From contig NZ_JABKKF010000001.1 in the NCBI RefSeq assembly GCF_013166605.1, forward strand, positions 186,001 to 250,000: 64,000 nt of DNA, given 5' to 3'. Each line of letters starts with the position of its first letter. The stretch's first letter is position 1. The notes under the pieces are model-generated. The model did not search any database and was not told where the DNA came from. It saw only the letters and a list, made by a program, of their open reading frames with translations. The translations under genes were made by a program, and so were the position numbers. Positions 17,831-26,009 of the stretch are shown piece by piece. The stretch comes from Xylanibacter muris. GTDB taxonomy: Bacteria; Bacteroidota; Bacteroidia; Bacteroidales; Bacteroidaceae.

Positions 17831-18880
17831 ATGAGCAATGTCTGGTTTATCATGATTGCCATGACAAGAAAAAGTATGATGAAATCAAACAATAAGCGTC
17901 TTCAATTTTTGGATATATCCAAAGGTATTGGTATGATGATGATTGTATGGATGCATATATGGGGGAATAGGCCAAACGGATTTACCCCCCCCGAAATGTT
18001 AAATAATTTTATCGTTAGTATATATGTACCTTTATTCTTTGTTCTTTCTGGATATCTTATAAAACTTGAATTTTTAGATATAAAGAAAGAGATATGCAAG
18101 AAAACAATATCGCTTTTAAGACCATTTGCTGTGATGTATTTATTCTCTTTTGTTTCTTCTTTCTTTTTAAATGTTGTAGGTTTTGGAGTAAAGCATGAAT
18201 TCATGTGGGATAATATATTTAATGTTGTATATAGTAAGACTTTTTTTAATGGACCATTGTGGTTTCTGCTTTCGCTATATTGGGGATTTGTGATTTTTTA
18301 CGCTATAATATGGATAAGTCGGTCAAAAGAAATGATTATGGCATTATTGTCATTAGTTGTTGGATGTGTTGGTTTCTATCTTCATAAACTGGATATAACA
18401 CTTCCGTTTTTTATAGGACCGGGTTTGGTCGCGTCTCCGCTATTGGTTTGTGGTTATTTTACAAGGAAATATATCGGCAATTTTTTGATTGGTAACAGAT
18501 GTCTCACTGTTGTTACCGTATTGGTCGGTTTTGCCATATTTGCTACATTTCGTACAGGGATGAGTATGCAAAATAATTCATATGGCGGGTTTTATCTGTT
18601 ATTTTTGCTGTCTGTCTTTGGTGGATCCATTATGGTGCTTAGTGTTTCAATGTTGACAGAACGTTGGCTGTCATTTGTCGGTTATTGGGGAAAATACTCG
18701 TTGGTTGTACTTTGCTTTCATAATTTTGTTTTGATACCTATTGCTAAAATTGCAGGGGTTATTATTCATCAGCCTATTATGTGGGCATTGTGTACTTTTT
18801 GTATAATATATGCTGCTTTTCTTGTCGTAATTCCATTTATTTCAAAAACATGTCCATTGTTCTTTAATATCAAAAAGTAA
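17831..18880 (+). CDS. Membrane O-acyltransferase, acyltransferase family 3, with C8 tract
   Basis: 349 aa, about ten membrane helices. RLQFLDISKGIGMMMIVWMH, with the conserved His at about 42, and PLFFVLSGYLIKLEF are the family landmarks. Starts at 17861, 17876 or 17879 are also possible and give a more usual N-terminus. A run of eight C bases at 17985-17992 encodes T52-P53-P54, early enough that a one-base change would abolish the protein. This is the second acyltransferase of the locus with a poly-C tract. It probably O-acetylates the capsule. Confidence 0.85.
   Translation: MSNVWFIMIAMTRKSMMKSNNKRLQFLDISKGIGMMMIVWMHIWGNRPNGFTPPEMLNNFIVSIYVPLFFVLSGYLIKLEFLDIKKEICKKTISLLRPFAVMYLFSFVSSFFLNVVGFGVKHEFMWDNIFNVVYSKTFFNGPLWFLLSLYWGFVIFYAIIWISRSKEMIMALLSLVVGCVGFYLHKLDITLPFFIGPGLVASPLLVCGYFTRKYIGNFLIGNRCLTVVTVLVGFAIFATFRTGMSMQNNSYGGFYLLFLLSVFGGSIMVLSVSMLTERWLSFVGYWGKYSLVVLCFHNFVLIPIAKIAGVIIHQPIMWALCTFCIIYAAFLVVIPFISKTCPLFFNIKK
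17985..17992 (+). repeat. Poly-C tract (C8) in second acyltransferase gene
   Basis: Eight consecutive C bases preceded by TTTA, the same context as the C9 tract in the other acyltransferase. The tract is in frame in this assembly. Confidence 0.95.
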
Positions 18881-18887
18881 AAAATAA

Positions 18888-19199
18888 ATGGATAAAATTT
18901 TATTTCCAATGCAATATTCTCTTAATCAGAAACAGTTCAAAATGAATGGACGTATGTGTTCTCTGTATGAGATAGGAAAAAATATGTCTGATGTTCAGTT
19001 GCAACAGGTTGCGCATGCCCTTAACGAAAAGGGGATGGATGTAATTAGAATAGAGTTCTATGAATATACGGACAATGATACGATGCGGCATCTTTTATTG
19101 ACAATGAAAGATGGACGGAAACTGCGGTATTTTGAGCTTGAAAAGGAAATGATAGAACAGGTGTTTATGGAAATAGTGGCTGAGGCCGGAAAGATATAG
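18888..19199 (+). CDS. Hypothetical small protein at the end of the capsule locus
   Basis: 103 aa, not recognised. It is soluble and mixed alpha/beta, without a signal peptide or membrane helix. It starts 7 bases after the acyltransferase stop, in the same direction, and is probably the last gene of the capsule transcript. An internal ATG (encoding MQYSLNQKQF) is an alternative start. A 228-base gap with a new promoter follows. Confidence 0.6.
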   Translation: MDKILFPMQYSLNQKQFKMNGRMCSLYEIGKNMSDVQLQQVAHALNEKGMDVIRIEFYEYTDNDTMRHLLLTMKDGRKLRYFELEKEMIEQVFMEIVAEAGKI

Positions 19200-19365
19200 A
19201 AAGTGTTGAGGCGGAGAGTTTTCTTTTCTTAATAAAATCTTCTTTTCCAATAAAAACTCCCGTCTCTTCACTTTTGTTTTTTTATAAAAGTTGCTTCTGC
19301 ATCTGGTTTGCTGTTTATTTTAAATAGTTTTTCCCTGAAATAAAGAGATTAATAGGCAATAAGTA

Positions 19366-19397
19366 TTGCTTTTATAAAATAAAAACAGTATATTTGC
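19366..19397 (+). promoter_or_regulatory. Bacteroidetes-type promoter of the three-gene unknown operon
   Basis: TTG at 19366-19368, a 20-base spacer, then TATATTTGC at 19389-19397. This matches the -33/-7 form of the Bacteroidetes primary sigma factor. The first gene starts 31 bases later. Confidence 0.65.
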
Positions 19398-19427
19398 AGG
19401 GAATTATACGTATTAACGGACAAATGT

Positions 19428-20180
19428 ATGAAGCCAATAATATTCAATCAAAGAGTGACAGTATTCACCAATTCGTTTATTGGTTATTCTGATACGCGTA
19501 AAGATATAATCATTTCCAAATTGGGAAATATTGGGGAAGTGGGTGTGTTGCAGCCGAATTTTGTTATGGTTGGCCCCCAACAGATCATTTCTCCGAATCA
19601 GATACCTTTGAATGCTCCCTGGTTTGTTAGATATCGTGATATAAGGATAGAATTTCAGCCCAATAAAATAGATATTGTAAGTGGTTTGTTTATAAATACG
19701 GAAGAAGACGAAAAGAAACGTGTGAATGAATTGACAGAACTATTGAAGGGTATAAATGAAGCTATATCAATAGGCAGTATTACACGCATGGCGTATTCTC
19801 CTTCTTTGGGACTTGAAAGTGTTGATGATAATTCTATTGCCGGTTATTGGAATTCAATAATCGGAATACCGGATTTACCTAATTCTTACAAACAAGAAAA
19901 GGCGATAAGGTATAATGCTCCTTGTGAACAAGATTTAGGCATGCATCAGAGCCTAAAGATAAATAGAGTGGTTACAATAACAGAAGGACAACGGACGGAG
20001 GCAAAAACTAATCCGACAAATGGCAAAATTGAGAATAAGACAATAGAATGTGTGATTGTGTCTATTGATATTAATACGCATGGAATAGACGGGAATTATT
20101 CTATTGATGATGTAAATGCATTTTGTAGTAAAGCATTGACTTTGGAACGAGAGTTGATAGCCGTAATAAATAACAAATAA
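19428..20180 (+). CDS. Hypothetical protein A of an unrecognised three-gene operon
   Basis: 250 aa with no family I recognise. It has no signal peptide or membrane helix. It looks alpha/beta, with a run of strands in the first 90 residues (such as IRIEFQPNKIDIVSG), a helix around 95-115 and a C-terminal strand-helix pair (ECVIVSIDINTHG). The layout is loosely like TIGR04255-type proteins, but I cannot support that name. It has its own promoter at 19366-19397 and is followed 12 bases later by protein B. Confidence 0.7.
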   Translation: MKPIIFNQRVTVFTNSFIGYSDTRKDIIISKLGNIGEVGVLQPNFVMVGPQQIISPNQIPLNAPWFVRYRDIRIEFQPNKIDIVSGLFINTEEDEKKRVNELTELLKGINEAISIGSITRMAYSPSLGLESVDDNSIAGYWNSIIGIPDLPNSYKQEKAIRYNAPCEQDLGMHQSLKINRVVTITEGQRTEAKTNPTNGKIENKTIECVIVSIDINTHGIDGNYSIDDVNAFCSKALTLERELIAVINNK

Positions 20181-20192
20181 ATTGTTTGGCAG

Positions 20193-20699
20193 ATGAAAAG
20201 TACTATATATAGTATGGCATTGACTGCTACCACACTTACAACATCTCCTTTTATTGCAAGTGAGGGTTCGTCTATTCAAGGAGACACGTACCCCTATGAT
20301 AGTTTTATTAAAAGTCAGGAAACTGTTACAAACCGAAATGTTGTTGACTACAGGCAATATCTGAACTCTATAATGATAATGCAATCGTTTCGTGAGAGAT
20401 TGGCAGATAGAAACTGCTCCTTGATATCAGATGTAGAGCATGTTCTTTCTAAAATCAGTGAGAAATGCGGCTGTTTTGACATAAAGGAAGTATATGCAGA
20501 CTATAGCCCATTGACCAATGCTATTCGTATAGATATGGTTATTGACAATGATTTTCTTCTTATTGTAAGAAAGAAGATTGAAAAAGGTGAAGACAATGGT
20601 ATTGCTGTATCTTTGTCAAAAGGAGATGATGATTATCTTGTCGATTATCTCGATTTGGATTGTCTCACAGAAGAGGTAAATTATTGCATTAAAGGATAG
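20193..20699 (+). CDS. Hypothetical protein B of the unrecognised three-gene operon
   Basis: 168 aa, not recognised. The first 25 residues are Thr/Ser-rich but not a convincing signal peptide. The centre (SFRERLADRNCSLISDVEHV) looks helical. The rest alternates strands and is acidic, including DNDFLLIVRKK and KGDDDYLVDYLDLD. Spacing to the flanking genes is 12 and 5 bases, so it is co-transcribed with A and C. Confidence 0.65.
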   Translation: MKSTIYSMALTATTLTTSPFIASEGSSIQGDTYPYDSFIKSQETVTNRNVVDYRQYLNSIMIMQSFRERLADRNCSLISDVEHVLSKISEKCGCFDIKEVYADYSPLTNAIRIDMVIDNDFLLIVRKKIEKGEDNGIAVSLSKGDDDYLVDYLDLDCLTEEVNYCIKG

Positions 20700-20704
20700 A
20701 TTGG

Positions 20705-21427
20705 ATGTGCGAATACCCTATAAGAATTTTACCAAAGAAACAATATGTCAGGCGCATAAATGTAGATGATTTGCATACTAAATGCTTGAAGTCGCTTTTG
20801 GTAAGAAGATTGGATTTTGATGGAAATCCATTTCATTATATAGGTGGACGCAAACTATTGAATGAAGGGGTTGTTAGTGATGATGTATTAGATTGGTCGA
20901 CAAACTTGCTCGGTGGAGAATTTAAAATAGAAGATATTTTATGGAAACAGAAGGGAGATGGAATTATAGAATGGAATGAGGAAGATGTCGATATTTGCGA
21001 TTATGATGAATGTTATGAACAAATGGCACAAGCAAATAGTGTTTTCATAACTGTAAATTGTCTGCATAAGACTATTGTACCATATAGGAGAAAGTTTGGA
21101 AGTAAAGGTGATTTAGAACAGTATGCAGAAAAGACACATGATATTGATAAGGAAATTATTGAGCAATATCATGCTGGCTATGAGCCTGAATGTCATGCAA
21201 CAGTTACCGTGGAACATAAGCCGACAAAGTTGAATTATTGGCACATGACAATAGAGATTACTCCACGAGATCTTACAGAACCAATGCCTCGTGACGGTAA
21301 AAAGAATAAAAGTGTGAAGAAGAGGGTAAAGGAAGCATTACATTTGCATATTATAAAAAACTTGATATGTGAGGAACCTCGTAATGTGGAGGATATCCCT
21401 AAAGTTTTATATCTAAAACAAGAGTAA
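20705..21427 (+). CDS. Hypothetical protein C of the unrecognised three-gene operon
   Basis: 240 aa, not recognised. It has a strongly acidic middle (EWNEEDVDICDYDECYEQ) and a basic patch near the C-terminus (RDGKKNKSVKKRVKEAL) that could bind nucleic acid. No signal peptide or membrane helix is present. It ends the operon, and glf with its own promoter follows about 200 bases later. No enzyme motif is visible. Confidence 0.65.
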   Translation: MCEYPIRILPKKQYVRRINVDDLHTKCLKSLLVRRLDFDGNPFHYIGGRKLLNEGVVSDDVLDWSTNLLGGEFKIEDILWKQKGDGIIEWNEEDVDICDYDECYEQMAQANSVFITVNCLHKTIVPYRRKFGSKGDLEQYAEKTHDIDKEIIEQYHAGYEPECHATVTVEHKPTKLNYWHMTIEITPRDLTEPMPRDGKKNKSVKKRVKEALHLHIIKNLICEEPRNVEDIPKVLYLKQE

Positions 21428-21482
21428 GCTCACTTTTATTCTGTTTTCAAGAAGTGTCTCTTTTTTGATATCAAAATTTGAA

Positions 21483-21534
21483 TTTTGTCTTGCGGATAGG
21501 ACAAAATATTCGTAAATTTGTCCTACCGACAAAA
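21483..21534 (+). promoter_or_regulatory. glf promoter overlapped by an imperfect inverted repeat
   Basis: The left arm (21483-21506) includes GGATAGGACAAAA and the right arm (21515-21534) includes TTTGTCCTACCGACAAAA, which are near reverse complements of each other. The promoter elements TTG at 21490-21492 and TAAATTTG at 21513-21520, 20 bases apart, fall within this dyad. A repressor or activator acting on glf is inferred. Transcription would start roughly 110 bases before the glf ATG. Confidence 0.55.
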
Positions 21535-21635
21535 CAAAATGAATAATTTAACGTATGTTTATATATAATATCAATGAAAAGGCCTGGTAACAGGCAGAAA
21601 ATAGTATTTTTGAATTAATAAAACTGATATAGGCA

Positions 21636-22814
21636 ATGAAGAGATACGACTATCTGATTGTAGGAGCCGGACTGTTTGGAGCTGTGTTTGCGTATTGCGC
21701 ACGAAAGGCAGGAAAAACATGTCTGGTGATAGACAAGCGTCCTCATCTTGGAGGAAATATATATTGTGAGAACATTGAGGGGATAAACGTGCATAAGTAT
21801 GGGGCGCATATATTCCATACCTCAGATAAGGAGGTGTGGGATTTTGTAAACTCCATTGTGGAGTTTAACCGTTATACAAACTCGCCCGTGGCTAACTTCA
21901 AGGGGAAGCTGTATAACCTCCCTTTTAACATGAACACTTTCTACCAGATGTGGGGAGTCATGACACCGGATGAGGCAAAGGCAAGAATTGAAGAGCAGAA
22001 AGCCGAAGCTTTGGCCATGCTTGACGGACGCGAGCCGGCAAACCTTGAGGAACAGGCCCTGACGCTTGTGGGCAGGGATATTTATGAGCGTTTGATAAAG
22101 GGTTATACGGAGAAGCAGTGGGGACGCCCGTGCACGGAGCTTCCAGCCTTTATCATCAGGCGCCTTCCGGTGAGGATGGTGTTTGACAATAACTATTTCA
22201 ACGACAGCTATCAGGGCATACCGATTGGGGGATACAACAAGCTTATAGACGGATTGCTTGAAGACACTGATACCATCATCAGCACGGATTTCTTTGAACT
22301 TAAGAGGCATGAGACAGTTGAGGATGACGGCACAAGGACAATTGCGTTTCCCGATGGATGCATGGAGGCTATAAATTATGACAGGCTCGTGTTTACCGGA
22401 AAGATAGACGAGTTCTATGATTACCGGTATGGCAAGCTGGAGTACCGTACGGTGCGTTTTGAGGAAGAGGTGCTTGATACACCGAATTATCAGGGGAATG
22501 CTGTTGTGAACTATACCGAGCGTGAGGTTCCGTATACACGTGTGATAGAGCATAAGCATTTCGAGATGTTCGGAGAGGAGATAGGGAAATGTACCAGAAC
22601 AGTCATTTCAAAGGAATATTCTACAGAATGGACTGACGGCATGGAACCTTATTATCCGGTGAACAATGAAAGAAACAACCGGCTTTATCAGAAGTATAGG
22701 GAACTGGCCGACAAAGAGACAGACGTTATATTCGGCGGACGTCTTGCAGAGTATAAGTATTACGACATGGCTCCGATAGTGAAGAAAGTGCTGGCAATGT
22801 TCAAGCAGGCCTGA
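21636..22814 (+). CDS. glf: UDP-galactopyranose mutase
   Basis: 392 aa, full length for Glf. This flavoenzyme converts UDP-galactopyranose to UDP-galactofuranose, the donor for galactofuranose in surface polysaccharide. The N-terminus has the FAD-binding GAGLFGAVFAYCARKAGK, then RPHLGGNIYCENIEGINVHKYGAHIFHTS, the classical Glf pattern. EKQWGRPCTELP and the C-terminal GRLAEYKYYDM also fit. It is more G+C-rich than the capsule genes upstream and has its own regulated promoter. Confidence 0.97.
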   Translation: MKRYDYLIVGAGLFGAVFAYCARKAGKTCLVIDKRPHLGGNIYCENIEGINVHKYGAHIFHTSDKEVWDFVNSIVEFNRYTNSPVANFKGKLYNLPFNMNTFYQMWGVMTPDEAKARIEEQKAEALAMLDGREPANLEEQALTLVGRDIYERLIKGYTEKQWGRPCTELPAFIIRRLPVRMVFDNNYFNDSYQGIPIGGYNKLIDGLLEDTDTIISTDFFELKRHETVEDDGTRTIAFPDGCMEAINYDRLVFTGKIDEFYDYRYGKLEYRTVRFEEEVLDTPNYQGNAVVNYTEREVPYTRVIEHKHFEMFGEEIGKCTRTVISKEYSTEWTDGMEPYYPVNNERNNRLYQKYRELADKETDVIFGGRLAEYKYYDMAPIVKKVLAMFKQA

Positions 22815-22879
22815 TATAGCCTGTAAATACAAAGAATATGTATAAGGCGGACATTGTTGTTCCCGGCTGAATAATTATC

Positions 22880-22923
22880 ACATCCTTCATATTCCGATTG
22901 TTTGTCGGGGTATGAAGGATGTT
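22880..22923 (+). terminator. Probable glf terminator hairpin
   Basis: CATCCTTCATA at 22880-22890 pairs perfectly with TATGAAGGATG at 22910-22920, followed by TTTG. The T run is short, so termination strength is uncertain. Confidence 0.55.
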
Positions 22924-22959
22924 TGTTAAGTCCTTCTGACTCTTCCAAAAAGAAAAAGC

Positions 22960-22996
22960 CCCTCCAACCCGCCCCAAAGAAAGGGGAGGGTTGGAG
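22960..22996. repeat. Intergenic hairpin with CCTCCAACCC/GGGTTGGAGG arms
   Basis: CCTCCAACCC at 22960-22969 pairs with GGGTTGGAGG at 22987-22996, with extra CCCC/GGGG pairing inside. A related sequence (GGAGTTGGAGGGGCTTCTTCC) lies near 61013-61033 in the opposite orientation, so this is likely a dispersed intergenic repeat. Confidence 0.6.
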
Positions 22997-23102
22997 GAAA
23001 ATTCCGAATCTGCGATGTAGATAATACATACCATTATCTATTGAAAGGATGTTTTTCGCCTGAAATAGGCCAAAAACACATCCCTGATCTTTGATGAGTA
23101 TC

Positions 23103-23158
23103 TTAAACCTAAACCGTTAATTATAGAGTGTAAGATCCTATGTACGGTTTGGGTTTAA
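23103..23158. promoter_or_regulatory. 15-bp inverted repeat upstream of the helicase gene
   Basis: TTAAACCTAAACCGT (23103-23117) and ACGGTTTGGGTTTAA (23144-23158) are reverse complements at 14 of 15 positions, with a 26-base centre. It could be an operator or a transcript hairpin. There is no T run after it. Confidence 0.45.
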
Positions 23159-23252
23159 TACAAACACAATGAATAGTTTGGCTTAATTCATATCCAACTG
23201 TCACGGTGATGCCATGGTGTGTTCGGCATTGCCTGTTCCTTAATATATTCTT

Positions 23253-25736
23253 ATGACTTCATCTATCCGTTTATATGATTATCAACGGCAGATGCTGCAA
23301 CGTATTACCGAAGCTTTTGACACATATCGTTCGGTGATGGTGCAGATGCCGGCCGGTACGGGAAAGACACATCTGTTGGCCGGTGTTATATCAAAGGAGG
23401 TCGTTTCCGGGCAGGTTTGGGTTATTGCCCACCGCCGTGAGCTTGTGGCACAGATAGAGGACACCCTGCGGCGTTATGGAATGTATACGGATGACGGTAC
23501 GGGGGTGCGCGTGATGTCGGTACAGTGGCTTTCACGTCATTGGGATGATGCAGGTGGGCCTCCCGAGCTTATAATCATTGATGAGGCTCACCATTCTCTG
23601 GCTGTTTCGTATAAGGAGTTGTGGCGTAGGTATCCGGACGTCAGGAAGCTTGGTGTTACCGCAACTCCGTGTAGGTTGAGGCGGCAGGGATTCACGGGAT
23701 TGTATGAGGTGCTGCTTCAGTCGTGGAGCATCAACAGGTTTATTGCCGAAAGCCGCCTGTCGTTGTATGACTATATTTCGATACTTCCAGACAGCGATGA
23801 CCAGAAGATTGTCGACTCATTGGAGAGGCGCGGGGCTGACGGTGACTTCTCTTTGAAGGAGATGAGCGCCAAGCTTGATGTCATGCCCACTATAGGAAGG
23901 CTTTTTGATACTGTAGAGAGATATGTTCCGAGCAGGAAGGGTATAGTGTATGCGATAGATATTGCCCATGCCTTGCATATTGCCGGGTATTATACAGCCC
24001 ATGGCATTAATGCAGTGGAAATATCGAGTAAGACACCGGCTGCAAGGAGAAAGGAACTGACAGACGGCTTCAGGCGCGGAGATATTGACGTGCTGGTGAA
24101 TGTGGATTTGTTCGGTGAAGGGTTTGACTGTCCGGATGTGGAGTTCATTCAGCTGGCGCGTCCTACATTATCGCTGTCAAAGTATCTGCAGCAGGTCGGA
24201 CGCGGTATGAGGTCGGCTCAGGGGAAAAGCCACTGTACGATACTTGACAACGTGGGGCTTTACCGTCTGTTCGGACTGCCTTCGGCCGATCGCGACTGGC
24301 AGGCAATGTTTGAGGGACGTATGCCGGGGAAAGGTAAGGTGTCAAGGAATGGTGACAGCCTGCTGGTTCAGGCAATGGCTGTAGGCAGACAAAGGCAGGA
24401 GACGGATGATGAGCGCACGCGTATGGTTACGCTTCTCACCCATGAGAGCCATGAAGACAACATCATGGTGGACTATGGATACCGAGTTGTCGGGAATGTA
24501 GGTCGGATGGGGGTTGCTGGTCTTGACGGGACAGAGGTGCTGCCTTGTGTATATGATACGGTGGAGCTGTGCGGGCATGGACTGGCATTTGTGAGTTCCT
24601 CAGGAAAAACGGGAGTTGGCGGACTGTGGGTAGATCTTACAAATGGAATTACGTTTGCCAGACGTCCGGAAGTGATAAGGAAGGATTTTCTTGAATTGTG
24701 CAGTTCGGACGGCTTCAGGTTTTATCCCCGTGTCATGACGCGCATGATGACCGGTGATACATATATCACCAAGACTGCCGTTGAAGGCGAATGGGGGGTA
24801 GGTATAAGGTTTCGCAATCTGTATGTAGAGAGGCTGAATCCACGTAAGGTTTACATTTTTAAGGAGAAATATCGCGGCAGTAGTCTGTTTGAGGATGAAC
24901 ACGGAAGCCTTTTCTTTAAGCGGGATGAGTGTATGCCATTGGCTGTCATAACGGAACAGGAGTGGAAAATGATGAAGATGCAGAATGACACCGAGGCAGA
25001 TGTGGAACGGCTGAGACTGGAAGAGTTTATCTGTGGAAGGAATTATAATGTGCGGGGAGTGTTCTTTGACGGAAATGAAAATATATGCGATTTTAATGAA
25101 CGCTCTGACCTTCGTGTCACTCACTCTCCGGAGACCGGCCTTTATGGGCTTGGCAAGGTGTTGTCAGGAAAGGGAAAAGAGAGGCTTTTGATGTTGCTTG
25201 ATGAACAGTGGGCGTATATTTCGCCTCCGGCTTTCGGTATACGGATATGCCGGAAACAGGACGGTAGGTATGTGGTGAAGGATGACGGGTATTATACTGA
25301 TGACAATGTGATAGACCGTGAGTTTTATTTTGCCGGGTTTATGGACGGTGGCTTTCTGCATCTTGTAGAAGCCACGCCTGAAAAGGCTGAGTATTGGGTT
25401 GATTTGAAGACACAGTTCCGGCATGATTCCATACCGGTTGTAGAGAAAGCAGGATTTCTCGAGCTTGTGAATGAGGGGAAAATGTGTTTTGTCCGTAACC
25501 GTAAGCAGCTCCGTGGGTATCCGTTTGCCAGGGATGACATTAGAATGGGGGTCGGTGTATGTTTTATAGGGAAACGGATTGTTTTTCCGAAAGAGAAACT
25601 GTCTGTTTTCCGTATAGTGAACCGTTGTGCTGACAACCGCCATTATGTGATAACCGGAGGCGACGGGACGGCTTCACGCTTTTACGATATGTATTACGAC
25701 GGTGAGCACGTTCCGAGCGTTGTCATGCGGAGATAA
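23253..25736 (+). CDS. SF2 DEAD/DEAH-type helicase with WG-repeat-like C-terminal region
   Basis: 827 aa. The N-terminal 360 residues are a superfamily 2 helicase of the UvrB/RecG-like restriction type: YDYQRQML (Q-like motif), MPAGTGKT (Walker A, 32-39), DEAH (110-113), TATP (136-139) and QQVGRGMRS (motif VI). From about residue 400 the protein has tandem segments such as GRMGVAGLDGTEVLPCVYDTV and GKTGVGGLWVDLTNG, which resemble WG repeats. It probably unwinds or remodels nucleic acid in an ATP-dependent way. The repeat half may bind a partner. It stands alone between long gaps. A housekeeping role or a defence role are both possible. Confidence 0.8.
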   Translation: MTSSIRLYDYQRQMLQRITEAFDTYRSVMVQMPAGTGKTHLLAGVISKEVVSGQVWVIAHRRELVAQIEDTLRRYGMYTDDGTGVRVMSVQWLSRHWDDAGGPPELIIIDEAHHSLAVSYKELWRRYPDVRKLGVTATPCRLRRQGFTGLYEVLLQSWSINRFIAESRLSLYDYISILPDSDDQKIVDSLERRGADGDFSLKEMSAKLDVMPTIGRLFDTVERYVPSRKGIVYAIDIAHALHIAGYYTAHGINAVEISSKTPAARRKELTDGFRRGDIDVLVNVDLFGEGFDCPDVEFIQLARPTLSLSKYLQQVGRGMRSAQGKSHCTILDNVGLYRLFGLPSADRDWQAMFEGRMPGKGKVSRNGDSLLVQAMAVGRQRQETDDERTRMVTLLTHESHEDNIMVDYGYRVVGNVGRMGVAGLDGTEVLPCVYDTVELCGHGLAFVSSSGKTGVGGLWVDLTNGITFARRPEVIRKDFLELCSSDGFRFYPRVMTRMMTGDTYITKTAVEGEWGVGIRFRNLYVERLNPRKVYIFKEKYRGSSLFEDEHGSLFFKRDECMPLAVITEQEWKMMKMQNDTEADVERLRLEEFICGRNYNVRGVFFDGNENICDFNERSDLRVTHSPETGLYGLGKVLSGKGKERLLMLLDEQWAYISPPAFGIRICRKQDGRYVVKDDGYYTDDNVIDREFYFAGFMDGGFLHLVEATPEKAEYWVDLKTQFRHDSIPVVEKAGFLELVNEGKMCFVRNRKQLRGYPFARDDIRMGVGVCFIGKRIVFPKEKLSVFRIVNRCADNRHYVITGGDGTASRFYDMYYDGEHVPSVVMRR

Positions 25737-25837
25737 TGGTGCCGCTATTTTGCCCGAGCGGCTCCTGACAGCATCACAGGAATATAAAAAATGTATAAAA
25801 ACAGTGTTTGTGTCATATTTCAAACAGATATTCTCCG

Positions 25838-25845
25838 TATCTTTG
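25838..25845 (+). promoter_or_regulatory. -7 element upstream of the carbonic anhydrase leader
   Basis: TATCTTTG fits the Bacteroidetes -7 element. A TTTG lies at 25807-25810, but the spacing of 27 bases is longer than usual. It drives the transcript that covers the 26-codon ORF and the carbonic anhydrase gene. Confidence 0.4.
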
Positions 25846-25876
25846 TAATCAAATGAATAATGAATACACTGTAGCG

Positions 25877-25957
25877 ATGATGTTTAATAAAATTGGAATA
25901 GAAAGGTTCAGAGGCATAGGAGATGTTTCCATTAGTGGCTCCAGGCAAATGTTATAG
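25877..25957 (+). pseudogene. 26-codon ORF resembling the start of an AAA/RecF-type ATPase
   Basis: The ORF starts with two ATG codons and encodes FNKIGIERFRGIGDVSIS before a stop at 25955-25957. The pattern (I-x-K-I-x-I-x-x-FRGI) is the usual N-terminal strand of RecF/SMC/OLD-like ATPases, which should be followed by a Walker A motif that is absent here. It may be the remnant of a deleted gene or simply a short leader ORF of the carbonic anhydrase transcript. The resemblance rests on about 15 residues only. Confidence 0.35.
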
Positions 25958-26009
25958 GAGTTGTTATGTCATAATATGTAGAATGTAATCCAAACTAAAA
26001 TATACAGAA

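Larger units (their letters stand above)
22815..23252. other. Intergenic region glf-helicase
   Basis: No gene was found here. It contains three inverted repeats: a terminator-like hairpin at 22880-22920, a G/C-rich repeat at 22960-22996, and a 15-bp dyad at 23103-23158 upstream of the helicase. Confidence 0.7.

Noticed and set aside
21822..22559. 245-codon open frame on the - strand
   Set aside because: Antisense to glf, which is certain.
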